Positions 27,026-35,829 of a DNA stretch of 46,506 nucleotides are shown one piece after another (positions within the stretch are counted from its first letter, which is position 1; every line of letters begins with the position of its first letter). The DNA is from JAZKFT01 sp043760535 (GTDB lineage Bacteria > Bacteroidota > Bacteroidia > Chitinophagales > Chitinophagaceae), in assembly GCA_043760535.1 (NCBI GenBank), contig JAYUOV010000081.1:1-46506 (forward strand), read 5' to 3'. A program made the position numbers and the translations under genes. The notes beneath the pieces are model-generated. The model was not told the DNA's origin and searched no databases. It saw only the letters and a list, made by a program, of their open reading frames with translations.

Positions 27026-28132
27026 ATGAAAATAACTGATATAGAGATACGGCTTTGCAAGCATGCTACTTTGGCAATGAAAGATAGCGAGATGAGGGAT
27101 GGTATACGATCTGATCTTGAGTTTCTTGTTATTTCCATGAAAACAGATACAGGTATTCAGGCAGATACATTTGGTTTTGCTGGCAGAGGTGCAAAAATCG
27201 CAGGTCAAATTGCTGCTGATGTATTAAAACCCTTCTTTTTAGGAAAAGACCCTGATTATCGTGAAAAACATTGGCACGACTTCCGTTTGGTTGATCGTTG
27301 GTGGAATCATCTACCCATTTACTCATATGGACCTTTTGATATCGCCTGTTGGATTCTTTCAGCCAAAGCTGCCGGGCTTCCATTATATAAATTTCTTGGA
27401 GCATATCGTGACAAAGTACCCATCTATGCAAGCTCATTGGTGAATAAGACGCCTGAAGACTATGCCATTCAAGCGCTGAAGATCAAAGACCGCGGATGGG
27501 CTGCCTTCAAACTTCATCCACCTGGGAATGTCGAATTTGATATTAATGCTTATACGTTATGTAGGGAAGCAGTTGGTAAAGATTTTAAACTAATGGCCGA
27601 TCCTGTTGCCTGTTACAACCATCAGGAGGCTTTAAAAATAGGAAGGGTCCTTGAAAAACTGGGCTACCACTGGCTAGAAGAACCTTTGTATGATGTTGAC
27701 TACCACGGTTTGCGCATGTTGACCAATAAGTTAGATATACCTATTTGCGGAACTGAAGTTCTTGGAGGAAGTCATTACAGCACTGCGGAATGTATCTCAT
27801 CGAGGGTTGTAGATATTGTACGAACGGATGTTTCCTGGAAAGGAGGGATTACACCTGTGATGAAGACTGCACACCTTGCGGAATCATTTGGCATGCAGTG
27901 TGAAATACACACGGCAATCTATATGCCGCTTGAATTAGTAAATCTACATTGCGCAGCGGCCATGAAAAATTGCGAATTTTTTGAAGTGCTTGACCCAATA
28001 GAATATTTTGATTTTGGTCTTGCAGAATCCATACGAATAGAAAATGGATATGCCCACCTTCCTGAGAAACCAGGGTTGGGCATTGAACTGGATTGGGATC
28101 TGATAGATAATTGTACGTTTAAAATTCTTTAA
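27026..28132 (+). CDS. enolase-superfamily (mandelate-racemase-like) acid-sugar dehydratase, substrate unknown
   Basis: A 368-residue cytosolic enzyme with a capping domain (1-125) and a barrel. Metal ligands: Asp192 (MADPVAC), Glu218/219 (WLEEP), Glu244 (CGTEV). A general-base His295 lies in CEIH. The usual Lys-x-Lys of strand 2 is Lys162-x-His164 (AFKLHPPG), which departs from fuconate dehydratase at 21684 and suggests a different acid sugar or stereochemistry. It lies 45 nt before a second symporter gene, so the two probably handle one substrate, for example another deoxy- or galacto-configured aldonate. It is not a duplicate of the canonical dehydratase. Confidence 0.82.
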   Translation: MKITDIEIRLCKHATLAMKDSEMRDGIRSDLEFLVISMKTDTGIQADTFGFAGRGAKIAGQIAADVLKPFFLGKDPDYREKHWHDFRLVDRWWNHLPIYSYGPFDIACWILSAKAAGLPLYKFLGAYRDKVPIYASSLVNKTPEDYAIQALKIKDRGWAAFKLHPPGNVEFDINAYTLCREAVGKDFKLMADPVACYNHQEALKIGRVLEKLGYHWLEEPLYDVDYHGLRMLTNKLDIPICGTEVLGGSHYSTAECISSRVVDIVRTDVSWKGGITPVMKTAHLAESFGMQCEIHTAIYMPLELVNLHCAAAMKNCEFFEVLDPIEYFDFGLAESIRIENGYAHLPEKPGLGIELDWDLIDNCTFKIL

Positions 28133-28177
28133 TTTCATAGGCAAAACCTCTTTCATCGGTTCAAATAAACTTAAAAT

Positions 28178-29782
28178 ATGGCACTAATAGATATTTTAGT
28201 AATTGCCCTCTACCTTATCGGAATAATGGTCATTGGCTTATGGGTAGTTCGAAAGAAATCCATGAATTCCGATGGCTATTTTCTAGCAGGGCATTCACTC
28301 AAATGGCCGGTAATCGGCGCCGCATTGTTTGCATCCAACATTTCTACCATACACCTCGTAGGTCTGGCTGCATCAGGATTTAAAGATGGCTTGGTTTGGG
28401 GTAATTTCGAATGGATGGCAATAATCATACTCATTATCCTGTCGTTGATATTTGCACCTTTTTATTATAAAAATAAAATAGAAACCTTACCTGAATTTAT
28501 GGAAATCAGGTATAATGCTACTGCACGCACCTGTCTTGCTATTTTGGGATTACTGGGGGCATTATTCATGCATATTGGTGTAAGCCTGTACGCTGGTGCC
28601 GTGGTATTCGAGCACTTCTTTGGCATAAATGTGTATGTTTCTATATTGGTAATTTCCCTAATTACAGCAATTTATACCGTTGTAGGTGGACTAAAGTCCG
28701 TTGTTATCACCGAGTCCATTCAAACAGTGATTCTTGTAGGTGGAGCAATCATTCTGACAATATATGGATTTATGGCACTTCCTGATCATGGAATCCACAG
28801 CATGGAAGCCCTGAAGAGGGCAGTAAAACCAGAGCAGTTGAGTATTATACCTTCCGCTTCAAATTCATCCGGTCTAACCTGGTCATCTATCTTGTTGGGA
28901 TATCCTGTGTTGGGTATTTGGTACTGGTGTGCAGATCAAACGATTGTACAACGTGTACTGGCAGCAAAAACCTTACGAGATGCTAAAATTGGGCCACTGT
29001 TTGCGGCTGCTATCAAAATATTGACAGTGTTTATTTTTGTTCTTCCCGGTGTGTTGGGGTATGTATTGTTTAAAGATATTATTACAGATGCCAACAATAC
29101 TTTTCCAGTATTGATCAGTGAATTGTTGCCCACAGGATTAAAAGGGCTCATGGCGGCTGCCTTGCTAGCTGCTTTGATGAGTACAATTGCTGCTGCACTG
29201 AACAGTGCAGGTACTTTGGTTTCGATAGATATTGTAAAAAGAAACAGGCCTCACACATCAGATAAGCAACAAGTATTAATCGGCAGGGTAACAGCAGTTG
29301 TTGTAATGATTGTTGCCATTTCCTGGTCGCCCCTTATTGCAAAATTCAACAGCATTTTTGAGGCGATAACTGTTTTATTAGCAGTAGTATCGCCGCCAAT
29401 TACTGCCGTTTTTGTATGGGGAGTATTTTGGAAACGGGGCAATAGTCAGGGAGCAATTGCTACATTTATTGGAGGGCTTCTATTAGGGTTAGCTGCTTTT
29501 TTGCTTGATTTTCCTGCATTCGGAGATGTTAAAATCATTACAAAGGTCTGGGGGATTTCATTTATGATGCAAGCCTGGTGGCTGTTTGTATGCAGTTCAA
29601 TTATTTACTTTGTAACTAGTCTGTTAACGCCTGAACCAGATTACAAAAAAATCGAAAGCTGTACGATGAGTGCTCCTTTAGACTTTTTGAAAAATGAGGA
29701 GGGAGAAACCCGTAATGTACCCTTAATACTTTCAGGCTTTTTGATACTTATGCTGATTTTTCTTTATTCGTACTTTAGTTAA
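28178..29782 (+). CDS. second sodium:solute symporter (SSS/SLC5 family)
   Basis: A 534-residue polytopic inner-membrane carrier, paralogous to 22919-24571: both have DGYFLAGHSLKWP-type N-termini, ISTIHLVGLAASGF versus ISCIHLVSLAQSGF, and GIWYWCADQTIVQRVLAAK. It differs in the loop after the eighth helix, being shorter there. It is downstream of the K-x-H enolase-superfamily gene and upstream of GH20, suggesting uptake of a product other than fucose such as an acid sugar or HexNAc. Substrate not determinable from the sequence. Confidence 0.9.
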   Translation: MALIDILVIALYLIGIMVIGLWVVRKKSMNSDGYFLAGHSLKWPVIGAALFASNISTIHLVGLAASGFKDGLVWGNFEWMAIIILIILSLIFAPFYYKNKIETLPEFMEIRYNATARTCLAILGLLGALFMHIGVSLYAGAVVFEHFFGINVYVSILVISLITAIYTVVGGLKSVVITESIQTVILVGGAIILTIYGFMALPDHGIHSMEALKRAVKPEQLSIIPSASNSSGLTWSSILLGYPVLGIWYWCADQTIVQRVLAAKTLRDAKIGPLFAAAIKILTVFIFVLPGVLGYVLFKDIITDANNTFPVLISELLPTGLKGLMAAALLAALMSTIAAALNSAGTLVSIDIVKRNRPHTSDKQQVLIGRVTAVVVMIVAISWSPLIAKFNSIFEAITVLLAVVSPPITAVFVWGVFWKRGNSQGAIATFIGGLLLGLAAFLLDFPAFGDVKIITKVWGISFMMQAWWLFVCSSIIYFVTSLLTPEPDYKKIESCTMSAPLDFLKNEEGETRNVPLILSGFLILMLIFLYSYFS

Positions 29783-29866
29783 AAAATTAAGACTTAAGAT
29801 CCTCGCCTCATCGTTAAATCCCCTCTTTTCCGAAGGAGAAATTTTATACAAAAAAAATCAGTTTAA

Positions 29867-32158
29867 ATGAAAGAATTATTATTTGTTTTATTTCTAGTAC
29901 CCAACCTGCTCATTGCGCAACAAAACGTAAGCATTATCCCGCAACCAGTAGCGCTGCAAATAAACCAGGGCAGCTTTGATATAGATAACAGCGCAGCTAT
30001 AAAATTTAATGTAGCTAATAAAGACTTGAAATTAGCTGCCGACTTTTTTTCGGCCGCTATTAAAAACATTTCAGGCATAACGTTATTGCGGAACAAAACA
30101 GCCAAAAAAAATATTGAATTTAAAATTGCAAAAACACTTGACATTGGTGACGAAGGATATCTGCTGAATGCAACGCCTTCTGCTGTTACAATTGTTGCAA
30201 ACACAAAGGAGGGAATTATTTATGGCATCCAGTCTCTATTGCAAACTTTACCGGCCATCCGAACCAATGCAGCATTGCAGGTGCCCTGTATGAGCATTAC
30301 CGATTATCCGCGTTTTAAATACAGGGGTATGCATTTAGATGTGAGCAGGCATTTTTTTGGCCCGGAAGTGATAAAAGAGTACATCGATTTAATAGCAGCC
30401 TATAAAATGAATACATTTCACTGGCACCTCGTTGATGATCAGGGCTGGAGGATAGAAATAAAAAAGTATCCAAAACTTACATCTGTTGGTGCATGGCGGG
30501 TTGACCAAACTGATAAGGTTTGGGGCAGCCGAATGCAGGCAAAACCAGGTGAGGACGCTACATACGGTGGCTACTATACACAGGTGCAAATAAAGGAAAT
30601 GGTTAAATATGCCGCTGAAAAAAATATCACCATTATTCCCGAAATAGAGATGCCAGGCCATGTGGCTTCGGCTATAGCTTCTTATCCTGCTTTAAGTTGT
30701 ACACAACAACCGCAATTGCCATTAACCGGTGGCAACTATTCCAATATGTCTTCTAACTATTGTGCGGGCAACGATTCGGTTTTTACTTTTTTGGAAAATG
30801 TGTTAGCAGAAGTGATAGCGTTGTTCCCTTCAAAATACATACATATTGGTGGCGATGAAGTGGCGAAAGGCCCATGGAAAGTCTGCCAGAAATGCCAGGC
30901 AAGAATAAAAGCAGAACACCTAGAGAATGAAGAAGGATTGCAGAGTTATTTCATCAGACGTATTGAAAAATTTATTAATGGTAAAAATAAAAAAATTATT
31001 GGATGGGATGAAATACTGGAAGGCGGCCTTGCACCAGATGCTACAGTAATGAGCTGGCGTGGCGAAGCTGGTGGCATTGAAGCGGCAAAAGCGGATCATA
31101 ATGTAATCATGACACCGGGATCTCCCGTTTATTTCGACCATTACCAGGCCGGCCCCGAAGGCGAACCATTGGCTATTGGTGGTATGAACACGTTGAAAAA
31201 AGTGTACGACTACGAACCCATCCCAAAAGAATTGAATGTGGAGGAAGCAAAATATGTGTTGGGTGCACAGGCTAATTTATGGACGGAATATATTATTACG
31301 GCTGAACAGCTAGAATATATGGTACTGCCTCGTATGCTGGCACTGGCCGAAGTGTTATGGACACCAAAGGAGAAAAAAAATTGGGAAAAATTTAATGAGC
31401 GTTTGCAGAGTCAGTTCAAAGCATTTGGGCAAAAGGGCCAGCATTATTCACCCGGCAATTTTACGGTAAGTATAAAACCATTTTCTCAAAACGGAAAATT
31501 GTTTGTTAATTTATCTACGGAAATAATGAAAGCGGCAATATATTATACACTTGATGGAACTGAGCTAACATTAAGCAGCAATAAATACAATGCCCCCATT
31601 GAAATAAGTACTTCTCTTTTATTGAAAGCATCAACTTTTGTAAATGGTCGAATTATGGGTGCACAGGCCGCACGTCAAAATTTTGTAATGCATAAAGCTA
31701 TTGGCAAAAATGTAACCTATACAAACCCGGTGAGTAAAAATTACCAGGCTGATGGACCGAACTCATTAACCGATGGTGTAAGAGGAAAAGAGGCTATGGG
31801 AAAATACTGGCATGGCTTTAATGGAAATGATTTAGTTGCCATGGTAGATCTTGGGGAAGCAAAAAATATTCAAAGCATTGCATTGGGATGCCTGCAAAGC
31901 TATGGTAACTGGATTTTTTTACCTCAATCTGTAACTTTTGAAGTATCTGCAGATGGAAAAGAGTTTACAGAAGTTAAAAAGGTAAATAACCTAATAGATA
32001 TTATTGAGAAAAAGGTGTTATTCGATTTTAAAGCAACTTTCCCGCTGCAAGCTGTTCGCTATGTCAGGGTAAAAGCAAAAAATAATCTTTGCCCTCCGGG
32101 TCATAGCGGTGCAGGTAAGCCAGGGTGGATTTTTGCTGATGAGATTGTTGTGGAATGA
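29867..32158 (+). CDS. GH20 beta-N-acetylhexosaminidase with C-terminal carbohydrate-binding-type domain
   Basis: Removes terminal beta-GlcNAc or GalNAc. Sec leader (1-18, LLIAQ), the GH20b helper domain (about 20-145), then the barrel with FKYRGMHLDVSRHF, FHWHLVDDQGWRIEIK and the catalytic pair Asp330-Glu331 in HIGGDEV, which works through substrate-assisted hydrolysis. A chitobiase-type C-terminal part (about 550-620) and a discoidin/CBM32-like domain (about 630-763, ending RYVRVKAKNN...WIFADEIVVE) follow. 763 residues is typical for Bacteroidota members. It implies HexNAc in the glycan target. Confidence 0.94.
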   Translation: MKELLFVLFLVPNLLIAQQNVSIIPQPVALQINQGSFDIDNSAAIKFNVANKDLKLAADFFSAAIKNISGITLLRNKTAKKNIEFKIAKTLDIGDEGYLLNATPSAVTIVANTKEGIIYGIQSLLQTLPAIRTNAALQVPCMSITDYPRFKYRGMHLDVSRHFFGPEVIKEYIDLIAAYKMNTFHWHLVDDQGWRIEIKKYPKLTSVGAWRVDQTDKVWGSRMQAKPGEDATYGGYYTQVQIKEMVKYAAEKNITIIPEIEMPGHVASAIASYPALSCTQQPQLPLTGGNYSNMSSNYCAGNDSVFTFLENVLAEVIALFPSKYIHIGGDEVAKGPWKVCQKCQARIKAEHLENEEGLQSYFIRRIEKFINGKNKKIIGWDEILEGGLAPDATVMSWRGEAGGIEAAKADHNVIMTPGSPVYFDHYQAGPEGEPLAIGGMNTLKKVYDYEPIPKELNVEEAKYVLGAQANLWTEYIITAEQLEYMVLPRMLALAEVLWTPKEKKNWEKFNERLQSQFKAFGQKGQHYSPGNFTVSIKPFSQNGKLFVNLSTEIMKAAIYYTLDGTELTLSSNKYNAPIEISTSLLLKASTFVNGRIMGAQAARQNFVMHKAIGKNVTYTNPVSKNYQADGPNSLTDGVRGKEAMGKYWHGFNGNDLVAMVDLGEAKNIQSIALGCLQSYGNWIFLPQSVTFEVSADGKEFTEVKKVNNLIDIIEKKVLFDFKATFPLQAVRYVRVKAKNNLCPPGHSGAGKPGWIFADEIVVE

Positions 32159-32246
32159 TTGTTAAATACCTTTACTTTTAACCAATTGACAATATAAAAA
32201 TTGATACAATGTGGGTTTATAAAAGAGAAAAAATAAATGATATAAA

Positions 32247-35200
32247 ATGATATATACTTTTCCGTTCAGGAGTAGATCGCAATGCCTAGTTTTTTTGAGA
32301 ACCAATAGAATTTCAAAAGCCAGCTACAAAATACTATTTGTCGCAATACTTGTATTGTTTTTTAATAATGGGGCTTTTACGCAATTGCCAACCGAACTAC
32401 AAATACCGGAACTAGTTGCAGAAAACCGTATGCCCATGCGAAACAGTGCTTTTTCCTTTGAAAACATGGAGCTTGCAAAACAGCATGACAGGGAAAAATC
32501 CTCAAGATTTTTTTCTCTAAATGGCATTTGGAAATTCAACTGGGTGAAAGACCCTAACAAACGACCGCAAAACTTTTATGAAATAAATTTTAATGATAGT
32601 CAATGGGATAATTTTCGTGTACCAGCAAGTTGGGAAGTGAACGGATATGGCTTGCCTATTTATGTAAACCAGCCTTACGATTTTGCCGGGCACAATCTCC
32701 GCTATGGAAAAATGAATCCACCATTTGATATTCCTGCAAATAACAACCCAGTAGGATCCTACCGAAAAAAATTCGAATTGCCTGCCGCATTCAAAGGAAA
32801 AAAAGTTTTTGTTCACGTGGGTAATGCAAAAAGTTGCCTGTTTGTATATGTAAATGGAAAAAAAGTTGGGTATAGCGAAGACAGTAAATTGGCAGCAGAA
32901 TTTAATATTACTGATTTTGTAAAAGAAGGCGAAAATGTAATCGCTTTCCAGGTATATCGTTGGAGCGATGGCAGCTATCTGGAGTGCCAGGACATGTTTC
33001 GTTTTTCTGGTATTGAAAGAGATGTGTTTTTATACAGTACCAATGACTTGAATATCCGGGATACAAAAATTACAAGCACTTTGAATGATAGTTATACCAG
33101 TGGGTTACTCTACATCAATACAGAAATCAATAACATCAAATGGGAAAAAGGATTGCTAAGCAAAAAAGACAGCATATTAGTTGAAGTGCAGTTGCAGGAT
33201 GCCAACGGTAATATTGTGTACGAGGATAAAACCAAGGATTATAAAACCATATTAGGAAATTATAAAACAAATATAGAATTCACCTCAATTATTCCAAATG
33301 TAAAAACATGGTCGGCCGAAACCCCTTATTTATACAACCTTTATCTTATTTTAAAAAATGCCAAAGGCGTTGTTTTGGAAGTAGTGCCGCAGAAAGTGGG
33401 GTTTAAAAAAATAGAAATAAAGGGAGCTAATTTTTTAGTGAATGGCAAGCGGGTTTTCCTAAAAGGGGTAAACCGTCACGAAGCGCATCCCAGAAACGGA
33501 CATGTCCTCAGCAAAGAAGATATGCGCAAGGATATGGAGATGATGAAGAAGCTAAACATCAATGCAGTTCGTAATTCACATTATCCACCAGATCCTTACT
33601 GGATGGAATTGTGTGACGAATATGGATTGTACGTGGTGGATGAAGCCAATATTGAAAGTCATGGCCTTGGTTATGACTTGAGTGTTACGTTGGGCAATAA
33701 ACCTCAATGGAAAGAAGCTCATTTGCAACGCATACAACGCATGTACGAGAGAGATAAGAATCATGCATCAGTAGTTACGTGGTCGCTGGGCAATGAAGCA
33801 GGAGACGGCAGTAATTTTTATTCAGCTTACGATTGGTTGCGTCAGCAAACAACTTTACCCATACAATACGAAAGAGATATTGATTACGGCAAGGCAAAGA
33901 ATACACATTTTTCGGAAATATTTTGTCCGCAATACATGAGTCCGGCTTCCATGCTTGCTTATTCTAAAAGCGATGCCGGTATTCCAAACATTCAAAGTGA
34001 ATATGCACATATTATGGGCAACAGCCTTGGGAATTTTCAGGATTATTGGGATGTAATTGAGAACAATCCCAAACTGCAGGGTGGGTTTATATGGGAATGG
34101 GTTGACCAAGGAATTGATACTGTAAAAAATGGCAAACGCATCATTGCTTATGGCGGTGATTTTCCACTAGAAGGTCCGGTGGATGAAAACCTGAGTGATA
34201 ATAATTTTTGTGTAAAAGGTGTAGTAACCGGTTATCGGGAATTAACACCCATGGCGGCGGAAGTAAAAAAAGTTTATCAGCATATAAAAACAACATGGAA
34301 TGGCAATAATAGTATCACCATAAATAATGGATTCTTTTTTAAAAATTTAGATAATGTTTTAATGAGTTGGGTATTGCAGGAGAATGGTATTGCAAAGGAA
34401 ACAGGCAGCATTAACCATATTACGCTTGTACCTCAACAGGAAGATACTTTTAAAGTTGCTATAAGAACAAGCATGGATGCAAAAAAAGAATATCAACTGA
34501 ACATCTATTATTCATTAAAAACAGCAGAGCCCTTTTTGCCAAAGGGATATGAAATAGCGAACGAGCAATTTCAGCTAAATAGCTTACTGGCAAAAGATTT
34601 TAAACCGGTTAAAAAATCCGCTTTACAGGTAAATCAAACTGAGGGGAAGTGTACCATCATCGGAAAAAACTTTACAGTATCCTTCAACCTGCAAACAGGT
34701 GTTTTATCAAACTATACTCATAAGAATCAAAAAATGATTGAAGAGGGACCAATACCCTCCTTCTGGCGGGCGCCAACAGATAATGATTTTGGTGCAGGCT
34801 TCAATAAAAGTGTTAGAATGTGGCGCAATGCTTACGAAAGCGGAAGCAATTTGAATGCTATTGTAAAAAAAATGAGTGAGCAGGAATATCGTATAAGCTT
34901 TACCAAGCAATTGGTGAATGGCGATGCAACACATCAGCAACTTTTTACGGTGAACAGTGATGGTAGCATTAAAGTGGAGAATAATTTTAAAGCAATAAAA
35001 GGTAAATATCCTTTATTGCTAAGGGCAGGTAATGATTTTGTGATTGATAAAGGTTTAAGCAACATCAATTGGTATGGGCGTGGCCCTGGCGAAAATTATT
35101 GGGACCGCAAAACAAATACGTTCATCGGGCAGTATAAACAAACGGTGTATGAACAATATTTTCCCTATGCCCGACCGCAAGAAAGTGGCAATAAAACAGA

Positions 35201-35492
35201 AGTACGCTGGGTAAGTTTCGGCAATGCAAATGGAAAAAAAATTACATTCTCATTTGCAGATAGCCTGTTAAGTTTTGCTGCGCTGCCTTACAGCCTTAAT
35301 GATTTAGACCCTGAGGTGAATAAAAAGCAGTACCATAGCGGCGAATTGAATAAGCGGAATGAAATTTATCTGCACATGGATTTGCAGCAGACAGGCATGC
35401 AGGGCTTGGATAGCTGGGGTGCCTGGCCATTGGAAAAATACAGGATACCCTTTAAAGATTATAGTTATAGCTATTGGATAAGGGTTGAATAA
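32247..35492 (+). CDS. GH2 beta-galactosidase (LacZ-like)
   Basis: Exo-acting beta-galactosidase. After a long basic n-region the hydrophobic core (about residues 28-45) forms a leader. Domains in order: sugar-binding (about 85-270), Ig-like (to about 390), the (beta/alpha)8 barrel with NRHEAHPRNGHV and NAVRNSHYPPDPYW, acid/base Glu517 (LGNEAGDG) and nucleophile Glu585 (IQSEYAHIMGNS), then Ig-like and LacZ small-chain domains with FWRAPTDNDFG and NWYGRGPGENYWDR. 1081 residues is full size. Its stop codon ends 2 nt before the right copy of the inverted repeat. Confidence 0.95.
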   Translation: MIYTFPFRSRSQCLVFLRTNRISKASYKILFVAILVLFFNNGAFTQLPTELQIPELVAENRMPMRNSAFSFENMELAKQHDREKSSRFFSLNGIWKFNWVKDPNKRPQNFYEINFNDSQWDNFRVPASWEVNGYGLPIYVNQPYDFAGHNLRYGKMNPPFDIPANNNPVGSYRKKFELPAAFKGKKVFVHVGNAKSCLFVYVNGKKVGYSEDSKLAAEFNITDFVKEGENVIAFQVYRWSDGSYLECQDMFRFSGIERDVFLYSTNDLNIRDTKITSTLNDSYTSGLLYINTEINNIKWEKGLLSKKDSILVEVQLQDANGNIVYEDKTKDYKTILGNYKTNIEFTSIIPNVKTWSAETPYLYNLYLILKNAKGVVLEVVPQKVGFKKIEIKGANFLVNGKRVFLKGVNRHEAHPRNGHVLSKEDMRKDMEMMKKLNINAVRNSHYPPDPYWMELCDEYGLYVVDEANIESHGLGYDLSVTLGNKPQWKEAHLQRIQRMYERDKNHASVVTWSLGNEAGDGSNFYSAYDWLRQQTTLPIQYERDIDYGKAKNTHFSEIFCPQYMSPASMLAYSKSDAGIPNIQSEYAHIMGNSLGNFQDYWDVIENNPKLQGGFIWEWVDQGIDTVKNGKRIIAYGGDFPLEGPVDENLSDNNFCVKGVVTGYRELTPMAAEVKKVYQHIKTTWNGNNSITINNGFFFKNLDNVLMSWVLQENGIAKETGSINHITLVPQQEDTFKVAIRTSMDAKKEYQLNIYYSLKTAEPFLPKGYEIANEQFQLNSLLAKDFKPVKKSALQVNQTEGKCTIIGKNFTVSFNLQTGVLSNYTHKNQKMIEEGPIPSFWRAPTDNDFGAGFNKSVRMWRNAYESGSNLNAIVKKMSEQEYRISFTKQLVNGDATHQQLFTVNSDGSIKVENNFKAIKGKYPLLLRAGNDFVIDKGLSNINWYGRGPGENYWDRKTNTFIGQYKQTVYEQYFPYARPQESGNKTEVRWVSFGNANGKKITFSFADSLLSFAALPYSLNDLDPEVNKKQYHSGELNKRNEIYLHMDLQQTGMQGLDSWGAWPLEKYRIPFKDYSYSYWIRVE

Positions 35493-35493
35493 A

Positions 35494-35619
35494 TTCAGAA
35501 CTCCTTACCCCGTGAACTGAAACCGCTTGTTATTCGCAATCTAAATACCTGATAGTAGCTATCAGTTGAACGGAGCGTCGCCAATGTCGCTCCATCAGGG
35601 CACGGCTTTCGCTGGGTTC
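35494..35619. repeat. right copy of the inverted repeat flanking the PUL
   Basis: Reverse complement of 39-191 with about 42 nt identical at the outer end. It carries GGAGCG...CGCTCC symmetry around 35573-35594. It begins right behind the GH2 stop codon and marks the end of the plus-strand PUL; beyond it genes switch to the minus strand. 35620-35829 holds no gene I can support. A 68-codon plus-strand frame there (35566-35772) starts inside the repeat and looks fortuitous. Confidence 0.8.
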
Positions 35620-35829
35620 AAAAAAAGAAAAACTACGCAATCAAAACTGCGAAGAGTAGGGAGTTATGAAATTTATTCAGGACAAGAAAGTGTAAAAAAA
35701 CTATTCAGAATGATAACAATTGTGAAAAAAAAATCACAACCAAGCCCCAAGAGTGGCCTGCCCTATAAATAAAGGAGCGAGGCTGAGGTGTTAGAAATTG
35801 TCAAAGAAATTCCTGAAAGGACATTGCTT

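Noticed and set aside
35566..35772. 68-codon plus-strand frame after GH2
   Set aside because: It starts inside the inverted repeat and has no recognisable features.
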